Part shown: positions 22,996 through 33,335 of the stretch, piece by piece | Numbering within the stretch: position 1 is the stretch's first letter | How the letters are laid out: every line of letters starts with the position of its first letter | Source: Bartonella henselae str. Houston-1 | GTDB lineage: Bacteria > Pseudomonadota > Alphaproteobacteria > Rhizobiales > Rhizobiaceae | Length of the DNA stretch: 64,000 nt | Direction of reading: 5' to 3' | NCBI RefSeq assembly: GCF_000046705.1 | Contig: NC_005956.1 | Location: forward strand, 1,178,001 to 1,242,000 | Program-made: the position numbers and the translations under genes | Notes under the pieces: model-generated | Seen by the model: only the letters and a program-made list of their open reading frames with translations | What the model was told of the DNA's origin: nothing | The model's database searches: none

Positions 22996-24795
22996 TTAAA
23001 CCAAACATTGTCCTTCAGCGGAAATAGCATTGGCAACTGCTTCATCATGAGCCTCGTCAGGTAATAGCATATCATTATGTGCACACCCAGATGGGATCAT
23101 TGGAAAACAATTTTCTAAATTATCAACCCGGCAATCGAAGAGAACTGGTTTGTCACAGTCAATCATTTGCTGTATTTTATCATCAAGTTCATCCGGTTTG
23201 GAACAATGAATACCAATCCCTCCATAAGCTTGTGCCAATTTCACAAAGTCAGGCATTGATTCGGTGTAAGAATGAGAAAGACGATTACCATGCAACAACT
23301 GCTGCCACTGGCGGACCATACCCATATACTGATTATTCAAAATAAAAATTTTCACTGGTGTGTTATACTGCATTGCCGTTGCGAGTTCTTGGATATTCAT
23401 TTGAATTGAAGCATCACCAGAAATACATACAACAAATGCATCAGGATGTGCGATTTGTACCCCAATAGCAGCAGGCAAACCATAACCCATAGTTCCAAGA
23501 CCACCAGAAGTCATCCAATGGTTTGGCTCATCAAAGTGATAATATTGTGCAGCCCACATCTGATGCTGCCCAACATCAGTCGTAATATAAGCATTCACAT
23601 CTTTAGTAAGAGCATAAAGTCGTTCAAGAGCGTATTGTGGCATAATAATATCTTTTTTCTTAGGGTATGCTAATGAATTACGAGCTCTCCAGCAATCAAT
23701 TTGCTTCCACCACGCATCACGGCCTTCACTCTTAAAGATTGGTTGCTGTCTATGCAAACATTGCATCATATCTCCTAAAACATCAGCCACATCGCCAATA
23801 ATTGGAACTTCCACTTTTACGATCTTATTGATAGAAGAAGGATCAACATCAATATGAATAATGCGCGCATGAGGTGCAAATGCATCAAGCCGCCCAGTGA
23901 TACGATCATCAAACCGTGCCCCAACAGCCAGCATAACATCACAATCATGCATGGCCATATTAGCTTCATAAGTTCCATGCATTCCAAGCATTCCAAGCCA
24001 ATTTTTACCAGAAGCCGGATAAGCACCAAGTCCCATGAGTGTTGAAGTAATCGGAAAATCTCCCAATTGAACCAAATCACGCAAAAGCTGTACAGCTTGA
24101 AGACCTGATGAAATAACACCACCACCAGAATAAATAACAGGACGTTTTGCTTCTTCTAAAAGAGAAACAGCACATTCAATAGCCTCAATATTCCTTTCCA
24201 ACTGTGGAGAAAAATGCCTAGATACCAAAACTTGAGGCGCTCTATAAACACCTGAAGCTAATTGTATATCCTTAGGAATATCAACCAAAACTGGCCCTGG
24301 ACGTCCTGATTGAGCAACAGCAAAAGCTTCATGAATGATAGCGGCAAGATCATTTACATCTTTAACCAACCAATTTTGTTTCGTACAGGACTTTGTAATA
24401 CCAACTGTATCAGCCTCTTGGAAACCATTTGTTCCAATCACAGTTGTTGACACCTGACCAGAAAAACAAACAAGAGGAATAGAATCCATAAGTGCATCTT
24501 GCAAAGGTGTTACAGCGTTCGTTGCCCCTGGACCAGAAGTCACAAGCATAACGCCGACCTTCCCTGTGCTGCGTGCATAACCTTCAGCAGCATGACCTGC
24601 TGCTTGTTCATGACGCACCAAAATATGCTGCAGTGAATCCTGTTGATAAAGTACATCAAAAATAGGAAGGACAGCCCCACCAGGATAACCAAATAGATGT
24701 TTAACCCCTTGATCAATAAGAGCTTGAACCACCATTTCAGCGCCCAACATTTTTTTTCCGTTCGCACTCTCTTGCATTCTTGGATGATTTGTCAT
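22996..24795 (-). CDS. ilvI: Acetolactate synthase, large (catalytic) subunit
   Basis: 599 aa, normal for the family. A TPP- and FAD-dependent enzyme that condenses pyruvate with pyruvate or 2-oxobutanoate, the first common step of branched-chain amino-acid synthesis. Visible features are the substrate/TPP glutamate region ([14 protein letters not shown], then [16 protein letters not shown]), the FAD-contact middle domain, and the C-terminal TPP-Mg motif [12 protein letters not shown] with [12 protein letters not shown]. Its usual regulatory partner IlvH is not encoded beside it or elsewhere in this window. Transcription must pass a terminator hairpin in the 271-bp leader. The symbol could equally be ilvB. 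Confidence 0.95.
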   Translation of the reverse strand: MTNHPRMQESANGKKMLGAEMVVQALIDQGVKHLFGYPGGAVLPIFDVLYQQDSLQHILVRHEQAAGHAAEGYARSTGKVGVMLVTSGPGATNAVTPLQDALMDSIPLVCFSGQVSTTVIGTNGFQEADTVGITKSCTKQNWLVKDVNDLAAIIHEAFAVAQSGRPGPVLVDIPKDIQLASGVYRAPQVLVSRHFSPQLERNIEAIECAVSLLEEAKRPVIYSGGGVISSGLQAVQLLRDLVQLGDFPITSTLMGLGAYPASGKNWLGMLGMHGTYEANMAMHDCDVMLAVGARFDDRITGRLDAFAPHARIIHIDVDPSSINKIVKVEVPIIGDVADVLGDMMQCLHRQQPIFKSEGRDAWWKQIDCWRARNSLAYPKKKDIIMPQYALERLYALTKDVNAYITTDVGQHQMWAAQYYHFDEPNHWMTSGGLGTMGYGLPAAIGVQIAHPDAFVVCISGDASIQMNIQELATAMQYNTPVKIFILNNQYMGMVRQWQQLLHGNRLSHSYTESMPDFVKLAQAYGGIGIHCSKPDELDDKIQQMIDCDKPVLFDCRVDNLENCFPMIPSGCAHNDMLLPDEAHDEAVANAISAEGQCLV

Positions 24796-24849
24796 TTTCC
24801 CACTCGTCTACTTGATAGCACAATAAAAAAAGACCCCAGAAGAGCCCAT

Positions 24850-24872
24850 AAAAAAAGGCTCTTAGAGAGCCT
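24850..24872 (-). terminator. Terminator hairpin in the ilvI leader (possible attenuator)
   Basis: On the - strand AGGCTCT, loop CTA, AGAGCCT is followed by a run of T: a compact intrinsic terminator ~55 nt upstream of the ilvI ATG. A further segment GGGCTCTT at 24840-24847 can pair with the right arm of this hairpin, so two mutually exclusive structures are possible. Confidence 0.7.
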
Positions 24873-24959
24873 ACTACACACAAAACATAGATTGTATGAT
24901 TATCCCCCCATTACTCCAATGCACAAAATATATTAAGAAAAATCTTTCTTATAAAGAGA

Positions 24960-24988
24960 TTTCTAATTCCATTGATACCATCCGTCAA
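24960..24988 (-). promoter_or_regulatory. Candidate sigma70 promoter for the ilvI leader
   Basis: TTGACG (24983-24988) and TAGAAA (24960-24965) are spaced by 17 bp on the - strand, between miaA and the ilvI leader hairpin. The -10 box is poor, so this is tentative. Confidence 0.35.
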
Positions 24989-25066
24989 TAAAAAATTATA
25001 TTTCTTAAAAAATTCCATGCATAATTAAGTTTTTTACATTATCCTTTAGGATTCTTGACTCTTTTA

Positions 25067-25939
25067 TCAAGAAAGAAGCATCCATTCTTCATCAAATTGA
25101 TTACGAAACCATGTTATTTGCCTTTTTGCATACCTCCTCGTTTGTGTCTTCACCATTTCAAGAGCCTCCTCAAAACTTTGCTTCCCATCCAAATAAGCTA
25201 TAAATTCAGGTATACCAATAGCCTTCATCGCCGGTAACAAAGGAGAAAGCGCAAGCTTTTTCATAGCAATCACCTCCTCTAAAGCGCCTTTTTCAATCAT
25301 AGAGTCCAACCGTTTATGAATACGTTCATAAAGCAACTGACGCGGTGGAATGAGAAGAAGTTTTTCTGAACAATTTCGCGCAATAAGAGGTGTTGTTTTT
25401 TTCTTCTGCCACCAACTTAGCTTTTTATCAGTTGCATCATAAACTTCCAAAGCACGAACAATACGTTGTCCATCTTGTGAAGAAATTTTCTCAGCGAGAA
25501 CAGCATCAACCTGCCACAATTGGCGATAAAGGTTCTCAGCTCCCTCTTTATCAAGCCGAAGTCGCCATTTCTGCCGCACAACATCTGGAATATCAGGGAT
25601 TTTTGAAATTCCCTCTAAAAGAGCACGAAAATAAAGTCCTGTTCCACCAACAAAAATAAGTGATTTCGACGTAAATGTCATTAAAAGCTTGCTAACATCA
25701 CATAACCACTGTCCCACTGAGTAGTGAAGAGCAGGATTCACATAACCATAAAGATAGTGCGGAACAGTTGCAGTATCAGTCCGTGTAGGCCTTGCCGTTA
25801 AAATATTTAAAACATCATAAACCTGCATTGAATCAGTATTAATAATGAGAGCATTTTTTTCCTGAGCTATTTGTAAGGCAAGCGCTGATTTGCCACTCGC
25901 AGTTGGCCCTGCTATCAAGGTAATCGTTCTCCCTTTCAT
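25067..25939 (-). CDS. miaA: tRNA dimethylallyltransferase
   Basis: 290 aa. Transfers a dimethylallyl group to A37 of tRNAs reading UNN codons. The P-loop GPTASGKSALALQIA is at residues 11-25, DSMQVY follows near 36, then FVGGTGLYFRALLEG near 97 and the C-terminal TRRYAKRQITWFRN near 265. tRNA-Leu(UAA) in this window is a plausible substrate. It is upstream of ilvI on the same strand but separated by a leader with a terminator, so only partial co-transcription is expected. Confidence 0.96.
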   Translation of the reverse strand: MKGRTITLIAGPTASGKSALALQIAQEKNALIINTDSMQVYDVLNILTARPTRTDTATVPHYLYGYVNPALHYSVGQWLCDVSKLLMTFTSKSLIFVGGTGLYFRALLEGISKIPDIPDVVRQKWRLRLDKEGAENLYRQLWQVDAVLAEKISSQDGQRIVRALEVYDATDKKLSWWQKKKTTPLIARNCSEKLLLIPPRQLLYERIHKRLDSMIEKGALEEVIAMKKLALSPLLPAMKAIGIPEFIAYLDGKQSFEEALEMVKTQTRRYAKRQITWFRNQFDEEWMLLS

Positions 25940-26579
25940 AAATGGAAATCCTTACATCCATCACTCAACAACTTCGTGCAACACGCACGAGCAACTCCAA
26001 AGACCTTGTATTTCATCTCCATCGTCATAAATGTGAATGCTTTTAAAGAAAATACAATCATAATCCCTTTAATGAACAAAAAGAAAGTACCTATGATAAC
26101 TCTGCACCCTTTGAAAAAAGGAAAAATGAACACGATAACAATACCTAAAAAATCTTAAAGTTCTTTTTTATATCCTTATTCAATAATAAAACACAGCCAT
26201 AAATTTTTTTTCAAGTAAACGATCATCAACAAACATACTTTTTGCAATCACATACTAAAATAATACTCGCTTAACGCACATAAACACACAGCTTACCTTT
26301 TTAAAAAATGGATGATATTCTATTTATAACAAGCTTTCTGCAGATCATCATCTTCAAGCACCCATTTTTCTTTCAATTTTTTCCATCAACCACGAAGCAA
26401 AACATAGTAATGTCCAGATGAAAAACTCTGATATGAATTTTTTTTGTATAATTTACTATTTTAAAAACTGGAGAGAAAAAACTCTCACCTGTCCCATATC
26501 TTTATAGTGACAACAAAAACACAGATGATTAAATACATATTCAAAAAAATGAATTACTAAAACATCAATCTTCAAAGTA
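25940..26579. other. Gap upstream of miaA
   Basis: 640 bp between degP and miaA, AT-rich. No gene, RNA or hairpin of note was recognised; short frames here look like chance. Confidence 0.5.
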
Positions 26580-28097
26580 TCAATCCATTGGAATCGTTAC
26601 GAATCGTAATTCTCCATCAGGCCTAGCAATGATGAAGAGAGCATTTTTGCGTCCGGCTTCACGTAATTTATGAATACGTTTTTTAGCCTCACCAATTGTC
26701 GTGACAGTACTTTGATTGATATCAACAATCACTTCACCAGTGCGAATACGCTTTTTATCCGCCGCACTATTTTTGGCAACAGATATCACGACCAATCCCT
26801 GAAGTTTATCCGTAATAGAATAATGTTGACGTAAATCCGCTGTAAGCTCAGATAATGTCATTCCCATAAATTGCATTGTCCCGCTTTTCGATATAGGACC
26901 GCTTCTTTCATTATCAGATTCTTCTACCATATTCTCATTTGTATCTGTCTCAATTAAACGTCCAAGCTTAACTTTTACTGTTTTTTCTTGCCCATTGCGC
27001 AAAACAGTAATATCCACTACCTTTCCTTCCAGACTTTCCGCCACCAAACGAGGCAAGTCACGTGCATGTTTAATTTTAGCGTTGCCAAAGGAAAGAATGA
27101 TATCGCCAATCTGCAACTGACTATTATCTACATCTGTTTGTTCCATTTTACCTGCAACCAACGCCCCTACAGGACTTTCTAATTTTAAACTTTTTGCAAT
27201 ATCCTCTGTCACCGGCTGAATACGAATAGCCAACCAACCACGCCTTATTTCTCCAAAATCACGCAATTGATTGATAACAGAAAGCGCCATATCCGATGGT
27301 ATAGCAAAACCAATACCAATAGACCCTCCAGAAGGCGAAACAATTGCTGTATTAATTCCAATAACCTCACCATTTCTATCAAATAACGGACCACCAGAAT
27401 TACCTCGGTTAATCGCTGCATCTGTCTGAATAAAATTATCATAAGGACCAGCATTGAGATCACGATTACGTGCAGAAATAATACCAACCGTTACACTTCC
27501 ACCAAAACCATAAGGATTACCAATAGCCATCACCCAATCACCAATACGGGCCTTTTCTGAGTCACCAAAACGTACAGCCTTTAATTTTTTACTTCCTGCA
27601 TCCACTTGAAGCAGTGCCAAATCAGTCTTGCTATCCTTTCCAAGTAATTTTGCCTTTAGCTTTGTACCATCGGTAAAATTCACTTCAATATCATCAGCAT
27701 CAACGATAACATGATAATTTGTAACGATAAGCCCTTTTTGGGCATCAATTACAAAACCAGACCCCAAAGAACGTACTTTTTGAAACTGACTCTCTTTTTG
27801 ACCATCTTTAGGAGAGAAAAAATCAGTAAAATATTCTTGTAACAATGAATCTTCTGGAATAACGGGTACCGAAGTATGTTCATCCTGTTCGGTCCCATCA
27901 ACTGTCTGTGCTGTAGAAATATTTACAACTGTCTCCAAAAGCTGAGCAGCGAGATCAGGAACGGAAAGCGATCTATTTTTTGTCTCCACCGCCCAAGAAG
28001 AATTCATTGATCCTAATAAAAATAAAAGCACGCAAACAAAAGCTCTTATAAGAAAGCACTTCATAGACGTATTTTTACCTATGACATTTCTACCCAT
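26580..28097 (-). CDS. degP: Periplasmic Do-like serine protease/chaperone (HtrA family)
   Basis: 505 aa. Signal peptide over about residues 12-36, trypsin-like domain with the catalytic triad His129 (VTNYHVI), Asp159 (KTDLALL) and Ser234 (RGNSGGPLF), then two PDZ domains (about 280-370 and 400-495). The first PDZ follows GIGFAIPSDMAL, the typical protease-PDZ linker. Such proteins degrade or refold misfolded envelope proteins. The start at 28097 has AGAGG 7 nt upstream; an internal ATG at 28064 would give a more typical signal peptide. It is last in the thyA-folA-hflK-hflC-degP block, consistent with linked envelope quality control. DegQ-like naming is equally possible. Confidence 0.94.
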   Translation of the reverse strand: MGRNVIGKNTSMKCFLIRAFVCVLLFLLGSMNSSWAVETKNRSLSVPDLAAQLLETVVNISTAQTVDGTEQDEHTSVPVIPEDSLLQEYFTDFFSPKDGQKESQFQKVRSLGSGFVIDAQKGLIVTNYHVIVDADDIEVNFTDGTKLKAKLLGKDSKTDLALLQVDAGSKKLKAVRFGDSEKARIGDWVMAIGNPYGFGGSVTVGIISARNRDLNAGPYDNFIQTDAAINRGNSGGPLFDRNGEVIGINTAIVSPSGGSIGIGFAIPSDMALSVINQLRDFGEIRRGWLAIRIQPVTEDIAKSLKLESPVGALVAGKMEQTDVDNSQLQIGDIILSFGNAKIKHARDLPRLVAESLEGKVVDITVLRNGQEKTVKVKLGRLIETDTNENMVEESDNERSGPISKSGTMQFMGMTLSELTADLRQHYSITDKLQGLVVISVAKNSAADKKRIRTGEVIVDINQSTVTTIGEAKKRIHKLREAGRKNALFIIARPDGELRFVTIPMD

Positions 28098-28124
28098 AAC
28101 ACGCCTCTAACTAAATACTGAAAA

Positions 28125-28164
28125 GAGCCACACCAAATTTATCTCTGCAAAATCAGTATGGCTC
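28125..28164 (-). terminator. Possible terminator after hflC
   Basis: On the - strand GAGCCATAC pairs with GTGTGGCTC across a long 22-nt loop and is followed by TTTT. The long loop makes it weaker than a canonical terminator. Confidence 0.35.
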
Positions 28165-28247
28165 AATACCCATTTTCATCCTAAAAGAAAGCAATCAAAT
28201 ATTACACTTATCACGCGAAATCTTGTGTTCGCAATCAAGTGTTTCAT

Positions 28248-29198
28248 CTATTCTCCTCCAAATTTTGAAACAGTTTTATTAAGTCCAGTATTCCCATTAG
28301 TGTTCATTGTCGATGAAAGTTTCTCCCTTGCCTGTAGTAAATTACGAAAATAGAAAAAGAAATCCTCATTTGGTGAAATCACCATCGGAGTATGCTCTAA
28401 ATTCTTATATTGCTCCATCGCCAACCAAAAATCGTAAAAGGATGGATTAGCCTCCCTCGCTTTCAATAAAAGGCGAATACTTTCAGCCTGACCTTCACCA
28501 CGAGTAATTTCGGCATCACGCTTTGCAGCCGCTACGATTTCTTCATATTCACGATTAGCTTCCGCCACAATACGATCTCGCTCTTGCTGACCACGAGCAC
28601 GAATATTTTCTGCTACAGCCTCCCGTTCAGCTGCCATTTGTCGATAGACATCTTCTGAAACTGCATCGGTCAAATCGGTTTTGCGAATACGCACATCAAC
28701 AATAGTAATACCTAACGAACCGGCATCTACAGAAAACTGGCGTTGTACTTCAGCCATCATAGCTCCGCGTTCATCTGATAAAGCGGCTTTAAATTCCCGT
28801 TTACCATAAACAGCACGTAAAGCATCAATAAAACGCGGAGCAAGATTTTCACGTGCAGCAATTTGCGGACGCCCAGAAGCGATACGCTGTAAAAACAACT
28901 TAGGATCTGTAATACGATAAATAAAAAATGCATCCACTTCATAATAGGCACCACCACGAACCTGTACAGATTGCGTAGGAACATCGTAACGCAACAAGCG
29001 GTTATCAACAACGATCCTCTTATCCACAAAGGGCACTTTCAAATAAATTCCTGGATCAGACTCCACTTTAACAATTTGCCCAAAACGTTTAATTGCCACT
29101 TGCTGACGAGGATAGACAATAAAAACGGACATCCACAAAACCATGAAAATAAGCACTATAGCACTCAACATAAACAAAAAACGAGACTGCTGCATCAT
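28248..29198 (-). CDS. hflC: HflC, SPFH/prohibitin-family modulator of FtsH
   Basis: 316 aa. One N-terminal membrane anchor (about residues 8-28), then the SPFH domain (VAIKRFGQIVKVESDPGIYL near 35) and a long charged helix rich in EREAVAENIRARGQ and AEANREYEEI, typical of HflC. With HflK it forms the large periplasm-facing complex around FtsH. The ATG shares one base with the hflK stop codon (TAATG), so the two are translationally coupled. Confidence 0.96.
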   Translation of the reverse strand: MMQQSRFLFMLSAIVLIFMVLWMSVFIVYPRQQVAIKRFGQIVKVESDPGIYLKVPFVDKRIVVDNRLLRYDVPTQSVQVRGGAYYEVDAFFIYRITDPKLFLQRIASGRPQIAARENLAPRFIDALRAVYGKREFKAALSDERGAMMAEVQRQFSVDAGSLGITIVDVRIRKTDLTDAVSEDVYRQMAAEREAVAENIRARGQQERDRIVAEANREYEEIVAAAKRDAEITRGEGQAESIRLLLKAREANPSFYDFWLAMEQYKNLEHTPMVISPNEDFFFYFRNLLQAREKLSSTMNTNGNTGLNKTVSKFGGE

Positions 29199-30346
29199 TA
29201 GCGTCCTCCAGAAATGTGATTATCCAACAACGATGCAGAATGCGCTGATCTTGTTTTCACTTTTTCTGATGAATTGCTACGCAACAATTCATTCAAAGGA
29301 AGATAAGGCACCGCTGGAGAATTCGTTTGATCAAGAATTAACTTATTTGGTGAAGAAAAAATACGCCCCATCGTCTCCATATAAAGACGATAACGAACGG
29401 CCTCTGGTGAAATTGCAGATTCACGAGCTATAGCCTGAAAACGCTCAGCACGCCCTGTTGCCTCCTCAACCATTCGTGCTTTTTCACCTTTTGCAATCTC
29501 CCGCGTTCGTGAAGCCTCACCATTGGCTAAACCAATCTTATTAAAACGCACACGATTTCCCTCTTCAATCATTCGCCCACGCTCCTGTTCTGCTTGCTGG
29601 ACAGAATTAAACGCAGCAGCAACCTTGGTAGGAGGAGCAGCTTCACTGATCGACACACGGCTTATTTCAACACCAAGTTGATATTTATCTACAGTCAATT
29701 GAATAATTTTTCTAACGTCACTTGCAACTTCTTCTTTTTTATCACGTAAAACATCATCAACAGGCCTTGAACCAATGACTTCACGCATTGCACTCTCAGC
29801 AACCTGACGAACCGTCCCTTCTTGATCATTCACATTAAATAAAAATTGACCTGGATGTGAAATGCGATAGTAAATGGAAAAATTGACATTAACAATATTC
29901 TGGTCACTGGAAAGCATCAAGCCTTCACTTTGTTGTCTCTGCCCCGGCTGACCACCAATCGCAATTGTTTTTTCCGTTAAAGGCACTTTCATATAGGTCT
30001 CAATTGGCCAAAAGTGAAAATGCAAACCATCACCGATAGTTTCTGTCTTAGGCACACCAAAACGCAACTCTACCGCTTGTTCATTTTGCTGAACAATATA
30101 AAGGGACTGATAGAGCCAAAACAACACAGCAAATAGAAATAACAAAACAAAAAGTCCATTTTTGCCAAATTGTTTAAACTGATCCTGCCCTTTACGCAAA
30201 ATATCATCAATATTGGGACTATTGTCACCACCATTATTGCCACCAGAACCGAAAAGATTCTTAGAGGGTGTTTTTTTATCACCACTAAGCTTATTTTTAT
30301 CGCCGCTCCACGGGCCACCACCATTTTGATTTGTCCAGGGCATCAT
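29198..30346 (-). CDS. hflK: HflK, SPFH/prohibitin-family modulator of FtsH
   Basis: About 382 aa. A Gly/Asn-rich cytoplasmic N-terminus (GGGPWSGDKNKLSGDKK), a single membrane helix near residue 65, the SPFH domain (VVQQNEQAVELRFGVPK) and an extended helical part with EQERGRMIEEGNRVRF. Partner of HflC in regulating FtsH. The first codons are GTG-ATG-ATG; the ATGs at 30346 or 30343 sit best relative to the AAAGAGG ribosome binding site. It follows folA in a conserved Rhizobiales order. Confidence 0.95.
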   Translation of the reverse strand: MMPWTNQNGGGPWSGDKNKLSGDKKTPSKNLFGSGGNNGGDNSPNIDDILRKGQDQFKQFGKNGLFVLLFLFAVLFWLYQSLYIVQQNEQAVELRFGVPKTETIGDGLHFHFWPIETYMKVPLTEKTIAIGGQPGQRQQSEGLMLSSDQNIVNVNFSIYYRISHPGQFLFNVNDQEGTVRQVAESAMREVIGSRPVDDVLRDKKEEVASDVRKIIQLTVDKYQLGVEISRVSISEAAPPTKVAAAFNSVQQAEQERGRMIEEGNRVRFNKIGLANGEASRTREIAKGEKARMVEEATGRAERFQAIARESAISPEAVRYRLYMETMGRIFSSPNKLILDQTNSPAVPYLPLNELLRSNSSEKVKTRSAHSASLLDNHISGGR

Positions 30347-30460
30347 CACCTCTTTAACTGACTACCATTCCTAAAATACCAACCATTCACTTGATCTATA
30401 GGGTGCCTCTCATCTCATTACAAGGCAACTGATAGCCTCTTTTCACTTAATTACAAATAA

Positions 30461-30970
30461 TTATTTTCGCTCATAAACCACAAAACGTGTCGGATGACTG
30501 TCTTTATCTCCTTCTGGAATATATTGTGTTTGCACAATAGTCCACTTCTCTTTATCAAAAACAGGAAAAAAACTATCACCTTCGATGGAATCTAAAACTT
30601 CTGTAAGGAATATTTTATCAGCAATATCAAAACATTGTTGAAAAATTTCCCCACCACCAATAATAAAAATTGCATCTGCACCATTTTGAGAAGCCACCTT
30701 TTTTGCGATAGAACAAGCATGAGACAAAGAGTGGGTAATAACAGCGCTTTCAGCCTTGAATGCACAATTGCGCGTAATGACAATATTTGTACGCCCTGGT
30801 AAAGGAGCCCTGAGAGAATCCCAAGTCTTTCTCCCCATAATCACAGGACTACCGAAAGTTAAAGCCTTAAAGCGTTGCAAATCCGTCGATAAATGCCAAG
30901 GCATCGCACCTTCACGACCGATAACACCATTTTTTGCAACAGCTGCAATTAAACAAATGGGAAAAGTCAT
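30461..30970 (-). CDS. folA: Dihydrofolate reductase
   Basis: 169 aa. NADPH-dependent reduction of dihydrofolate, regenerating the cofactor oxidised by ThyA. Motifs are [17 protein letters not shown] (N-terminal active site), [11 protein letters not shown] near residue 45, and [12 protein letters not shown] near 95-108. Its start overlaps the thyA stop by 4 nt (ATGA), a classic thyA-folA pair. Confidence 0.96.
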   Translation of the reverse strand: MTFPICLIAAVAKNGVIGREGAMPWHLSTDLQRFKALTFGSPVIMGRKTWDSLRAPLPGRTNIVITRNCAFKAESAVITHSLSHACSIAKKVASQNGADAIFIIGGGEIFQQCFDIADKIFLTEVLDSIEGDSFFPVFDKEKWTIVQTQYIPEGDKDSHPTRFVVYERK

Positions 30971-31761
30971 ACTGCTATTGGCGCCTTGATATGTGGTTGT
31001 GCATCATAATTAAGCAATTCAAAATCCTCAAATTTAAAAGAAAAAAGATCTGTTACCGCTGGATTTATACGCATAAACGGCAAAGCATTTGGTATACGAG
31101 ACAATTGATGTTGAGCCTGTTCAAAATGATTAGAATAAAGATGCGCATCACCAAGAGTATGAATAAAATCGCCGACTTTAAGACCACTTACTTGTGCAAT
31201 CATCATTGTTAATAACGCATAGGAAGCAATATTGAACGGAATACCTAAAAAAATATCTGCAGAACGTTGATAAAGTTGGCAAGACAATTTACCATCTGCA
31301 ACATAAAATTGAAAAAAACAATGGCATGGTGGAAGAGCCATTTCCTTTATCGAGGCAGGATTCCACGCAGAGACAATTAAACGACGAGAATCAGGCGTTT
31401 TTTTAATCATCATCAAAAGATTACTGATCTGATCAATATGACGTCCATCAGGAGCTGGCCAAGAACGCCACTGATAACCATAAATAGGACCAAGATTGCC
31501 TTTTTCATCAGCCCACTCATCCCAAATTGACACACCATGTTCTTTCAACCAGGCAATATTGGTATCACCTCTAAGAAACCACAAAAGCTCATAAATGATC
31601 GAGCGTAAATGCAATTTCTTCGTTGTTAACAATGGAAATCCAGCCTGTAAATCAAACCGCATCTGATAGCCAAAAACCGATCGTGTTCCTACACCAGTTC
31701 TGTCAGTACGATCAATGCCTTTATTTAAAACATGAGATAAAAGATCAAGATAGGTTTTCAT
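30967..31761 (-). CDS. thyA: Thymidylate synthase
   Basis: 264 aa, the standard size. Makes dTMP from dUMP using methylenetetrahydrofolate. The nucleophile is the Cys in [12 protein letters not shown] near residue 146, the phosphate-binding [14 protein letters not shown] lies near 166, and the N-terminus carries [12 protein letters not shown]. First gene of the thyA-folA-hflK-hflC-degP run; the 225-bp gap on its right separates it from the divergent first kgtP copy. Confidence 0.97.
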   Translation of the reverse strand: MKTYLDLLSHVLNKGIDRTDRTGVGTRSVFGYQMRFDLQAGFPLLTTKKLHLRSIIYELLWFLRGDTNIAWLKEHGVSIWDEWADEKGNLGPIYGYQWRSWPAPDGRHIDQISNLLMMIKKTPDSRRLIVSAWNPASIKEMALPPCHCFFQFYVADGKLSCQLYQRSADIFLGIPFNIASYALLTMMIAQVSGLKVGDFIHTLGDAHLYSNHFEQAQHQLSRIPNALPFMRINPAVTDLFSFKFEDFELLNYDAQPHIKAPIAV

Positions 31762-31986
31762 ATAAAGCAGTATGACCGATTCTATTGATTATAGAAAATA
31801 GAAACTGTAAAATTTATAAAATATAGTTTAAATCTCTTTCCTCAAATTTCTTGCACAAGAAATTACCATGATTTGATGCAATTTTTGACGCAAAAGATAA
31901 AATACTGTAGACATCTCCTAGGGGAATAAATACAGGGATGATAAATACAATACATACCATATGAATGTAAACAAAGGGATAGACTT

Positions 31987-33294
31987 ATGGAGAATGAAAA
32001 AACTCTAACACCGAATGATACAAGAAAACGTGTTCTCTCTATCGTATCTAGTGCATCAGGTAATCTGGTAGAATGGTATGATTTTTATGTTTATTCTTTT
32101 ACGTCCATCTATTTTGCATCACAGTTTTTTCCCTCTGATGGAGATGTTGTTACCGAACTTTTAAAGTCTTCTGTTGTTTTTTTTATCGGCTTCCTCATGC
32201 GCCCAATTGGTGGCTGGCTGTTTGGGTTTATTGCTGATCGCTATGGACGTAAACGTTCCTTGCTTATTTCTGTTTTTATGATGTGTGGTGGCTCTTTTCT
32301 CATTGCCCTCCTTCCAACCTATGAAACGATTGGAGCAACAGCAGCGGTTCTCCTTATTTTACTGCGTATGCTTCAAGGACTTTCAGTTGGTGGTGAATAT
32401 GGCACAACAGCAACTTATATGAGCGAAGTTGCACTCAAAAATCGTCGTGGTTTCTTTAGTTCTTTCCAATATGCCACACTTATTGGTGGTCAACTTCTCG
32501 CTAGTCTGGTTATGTTTACTCTAGCCCTATATTTAACAGAAGATCAATTAAAAGCATGGGGATGGCGTATTCCTTTTGCAATTGGTGGATTAGGAGCAAT
32601 TGTTGCAATTTATCTGCGTCGTTCGCTTCATGAAACAACCACAGAAGAAAGTCGCTCTAAAAAACAAGCTGGCAGTCTTAAAGAACTTCTCTGCAATCAT
32701 AGAAAAGCCTTTTTTCTCGTTATCGGTTTTACAGCTGGAGGATCGCTCATATTTTATACCTGCACAACTTACATGCAAAAGTATCTGATCACAACTACCG
32801 GATTTGAGAAACATACTGCTACAACGATAATGACAGCTGCACTCTTCATTTTCATGTTACTCCAACCTATATTTGGTTCTTTAGCAGATAAAATTGGTAC
32901 AAAAGCCTCATTGCTTATTTGGAGTGTTTTATCCATCATCTTTGTAATTCCTGCACTTAAAATAATTGGTAATACTAATGATACGTGGGTTGCATTATTC
33001 GTCATGATTGGGATGTTCTGTATTATGAGTTTTTATACATCCGTTTCTGGTATCGTAAAAGCGGAAATGTTTCCTGCTTCAGTACGCGCAATGGGAGTTG
33101 GGCTCTCTTATGCCATTGCAAACGCGATATTTGGTGGTTCAGCTGAAACTGTAGCACTCGAATTTAAAAAGATCGGATATGAATCTGTATTCCATTTTTA
33201 CATAACCGGTATGATGATCATTGCATTTATAGCAATTGTTTTTATGCCAGATGCTCGTAAAAAAGGATATCTGCAAGGCGACAATATTAATTAA
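31987..33294 (+). CDS. KgtP-like alpha-ketoglutarate:H+ permease, copy 1 (MFS, MHS family)
   Basis: 435 aa, 12 membrane helices. It resembles E. coli KgtP throughout: SASGNLVEWYDFYVYSFTSI in helix 1, MRPIGGWLFGFIADRYGRKR (MFS motif A with DRYGRK intact), GLSVGGEYGTTATYMSE in helix 4, and GVGLSYAIANAIFGGSAE near the end. The family moves C4/C5 dicarboxylates or compatible solutes by proton symport; 2-oxoglutarate is the best guess, proline/betaine the alternative. Ribosome binding site AAAGGGA. It has its own upstream region and terminator. First of three tandem paralogues. Confidence 0.88.
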   Translation: MENEKTLTPNDTRKRVLSIVSSASGNLVEWYDFYVYSFTSIYFASQFFPSDGDVVTELLKSSVVFFIGFLMRPIGGWLFGFIADRYGRKRSLLISVFMMCGGSFLIALLPTYETIGATAAVLLILLRMLQGLSVGGEYGTTATYMSEVALKNRRGFFSSFQYATLIGGQLLASLVMFTLALYLTEDQLKAWGWRIPFAIGGLGAIVAIYLRRSLHETTTEESRSKKQAGSLKELLCNHRKAFFLVIGFTAGGSLIFYTCTTYMQKYLITTTGFEKHTATTIMTAALFIFMLLQPIFGSLADKIGTKASLLIWSVLSIIFVIPALKIIGNTNDTWVALFVMIGMFCIMSFYTSVSGIVKAEMFPASVRAMGVGLSYAIANAIFGGSAETVALEFKKIGYESVFHFYITGMMIIAFIAIVFMPDARKKGYLQGDNIN

Positions 33295-33307
33295 CTTTAT
33301 ACTATAC

Positions 33308-33335
33308 AAAAAAGCTCAGTACTCTGAGCTTTTTT
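33308..33335 (+). terminator. Terminator of kgtP-like copy 1
   Basis: GCTCAG, loop TACT, CTGAGC flanked by A6 and T6, starting ~14 bp after the stop codon. Confidence 0.88.

Noticed and set aside
24874..24924. Ile-rich leader peptide as a classical attenuator
   Set aside because: Its stop codon abuts the terminator stem, so the geometry does not give the usual stall-to-antitermination logic; kept only as an observation.
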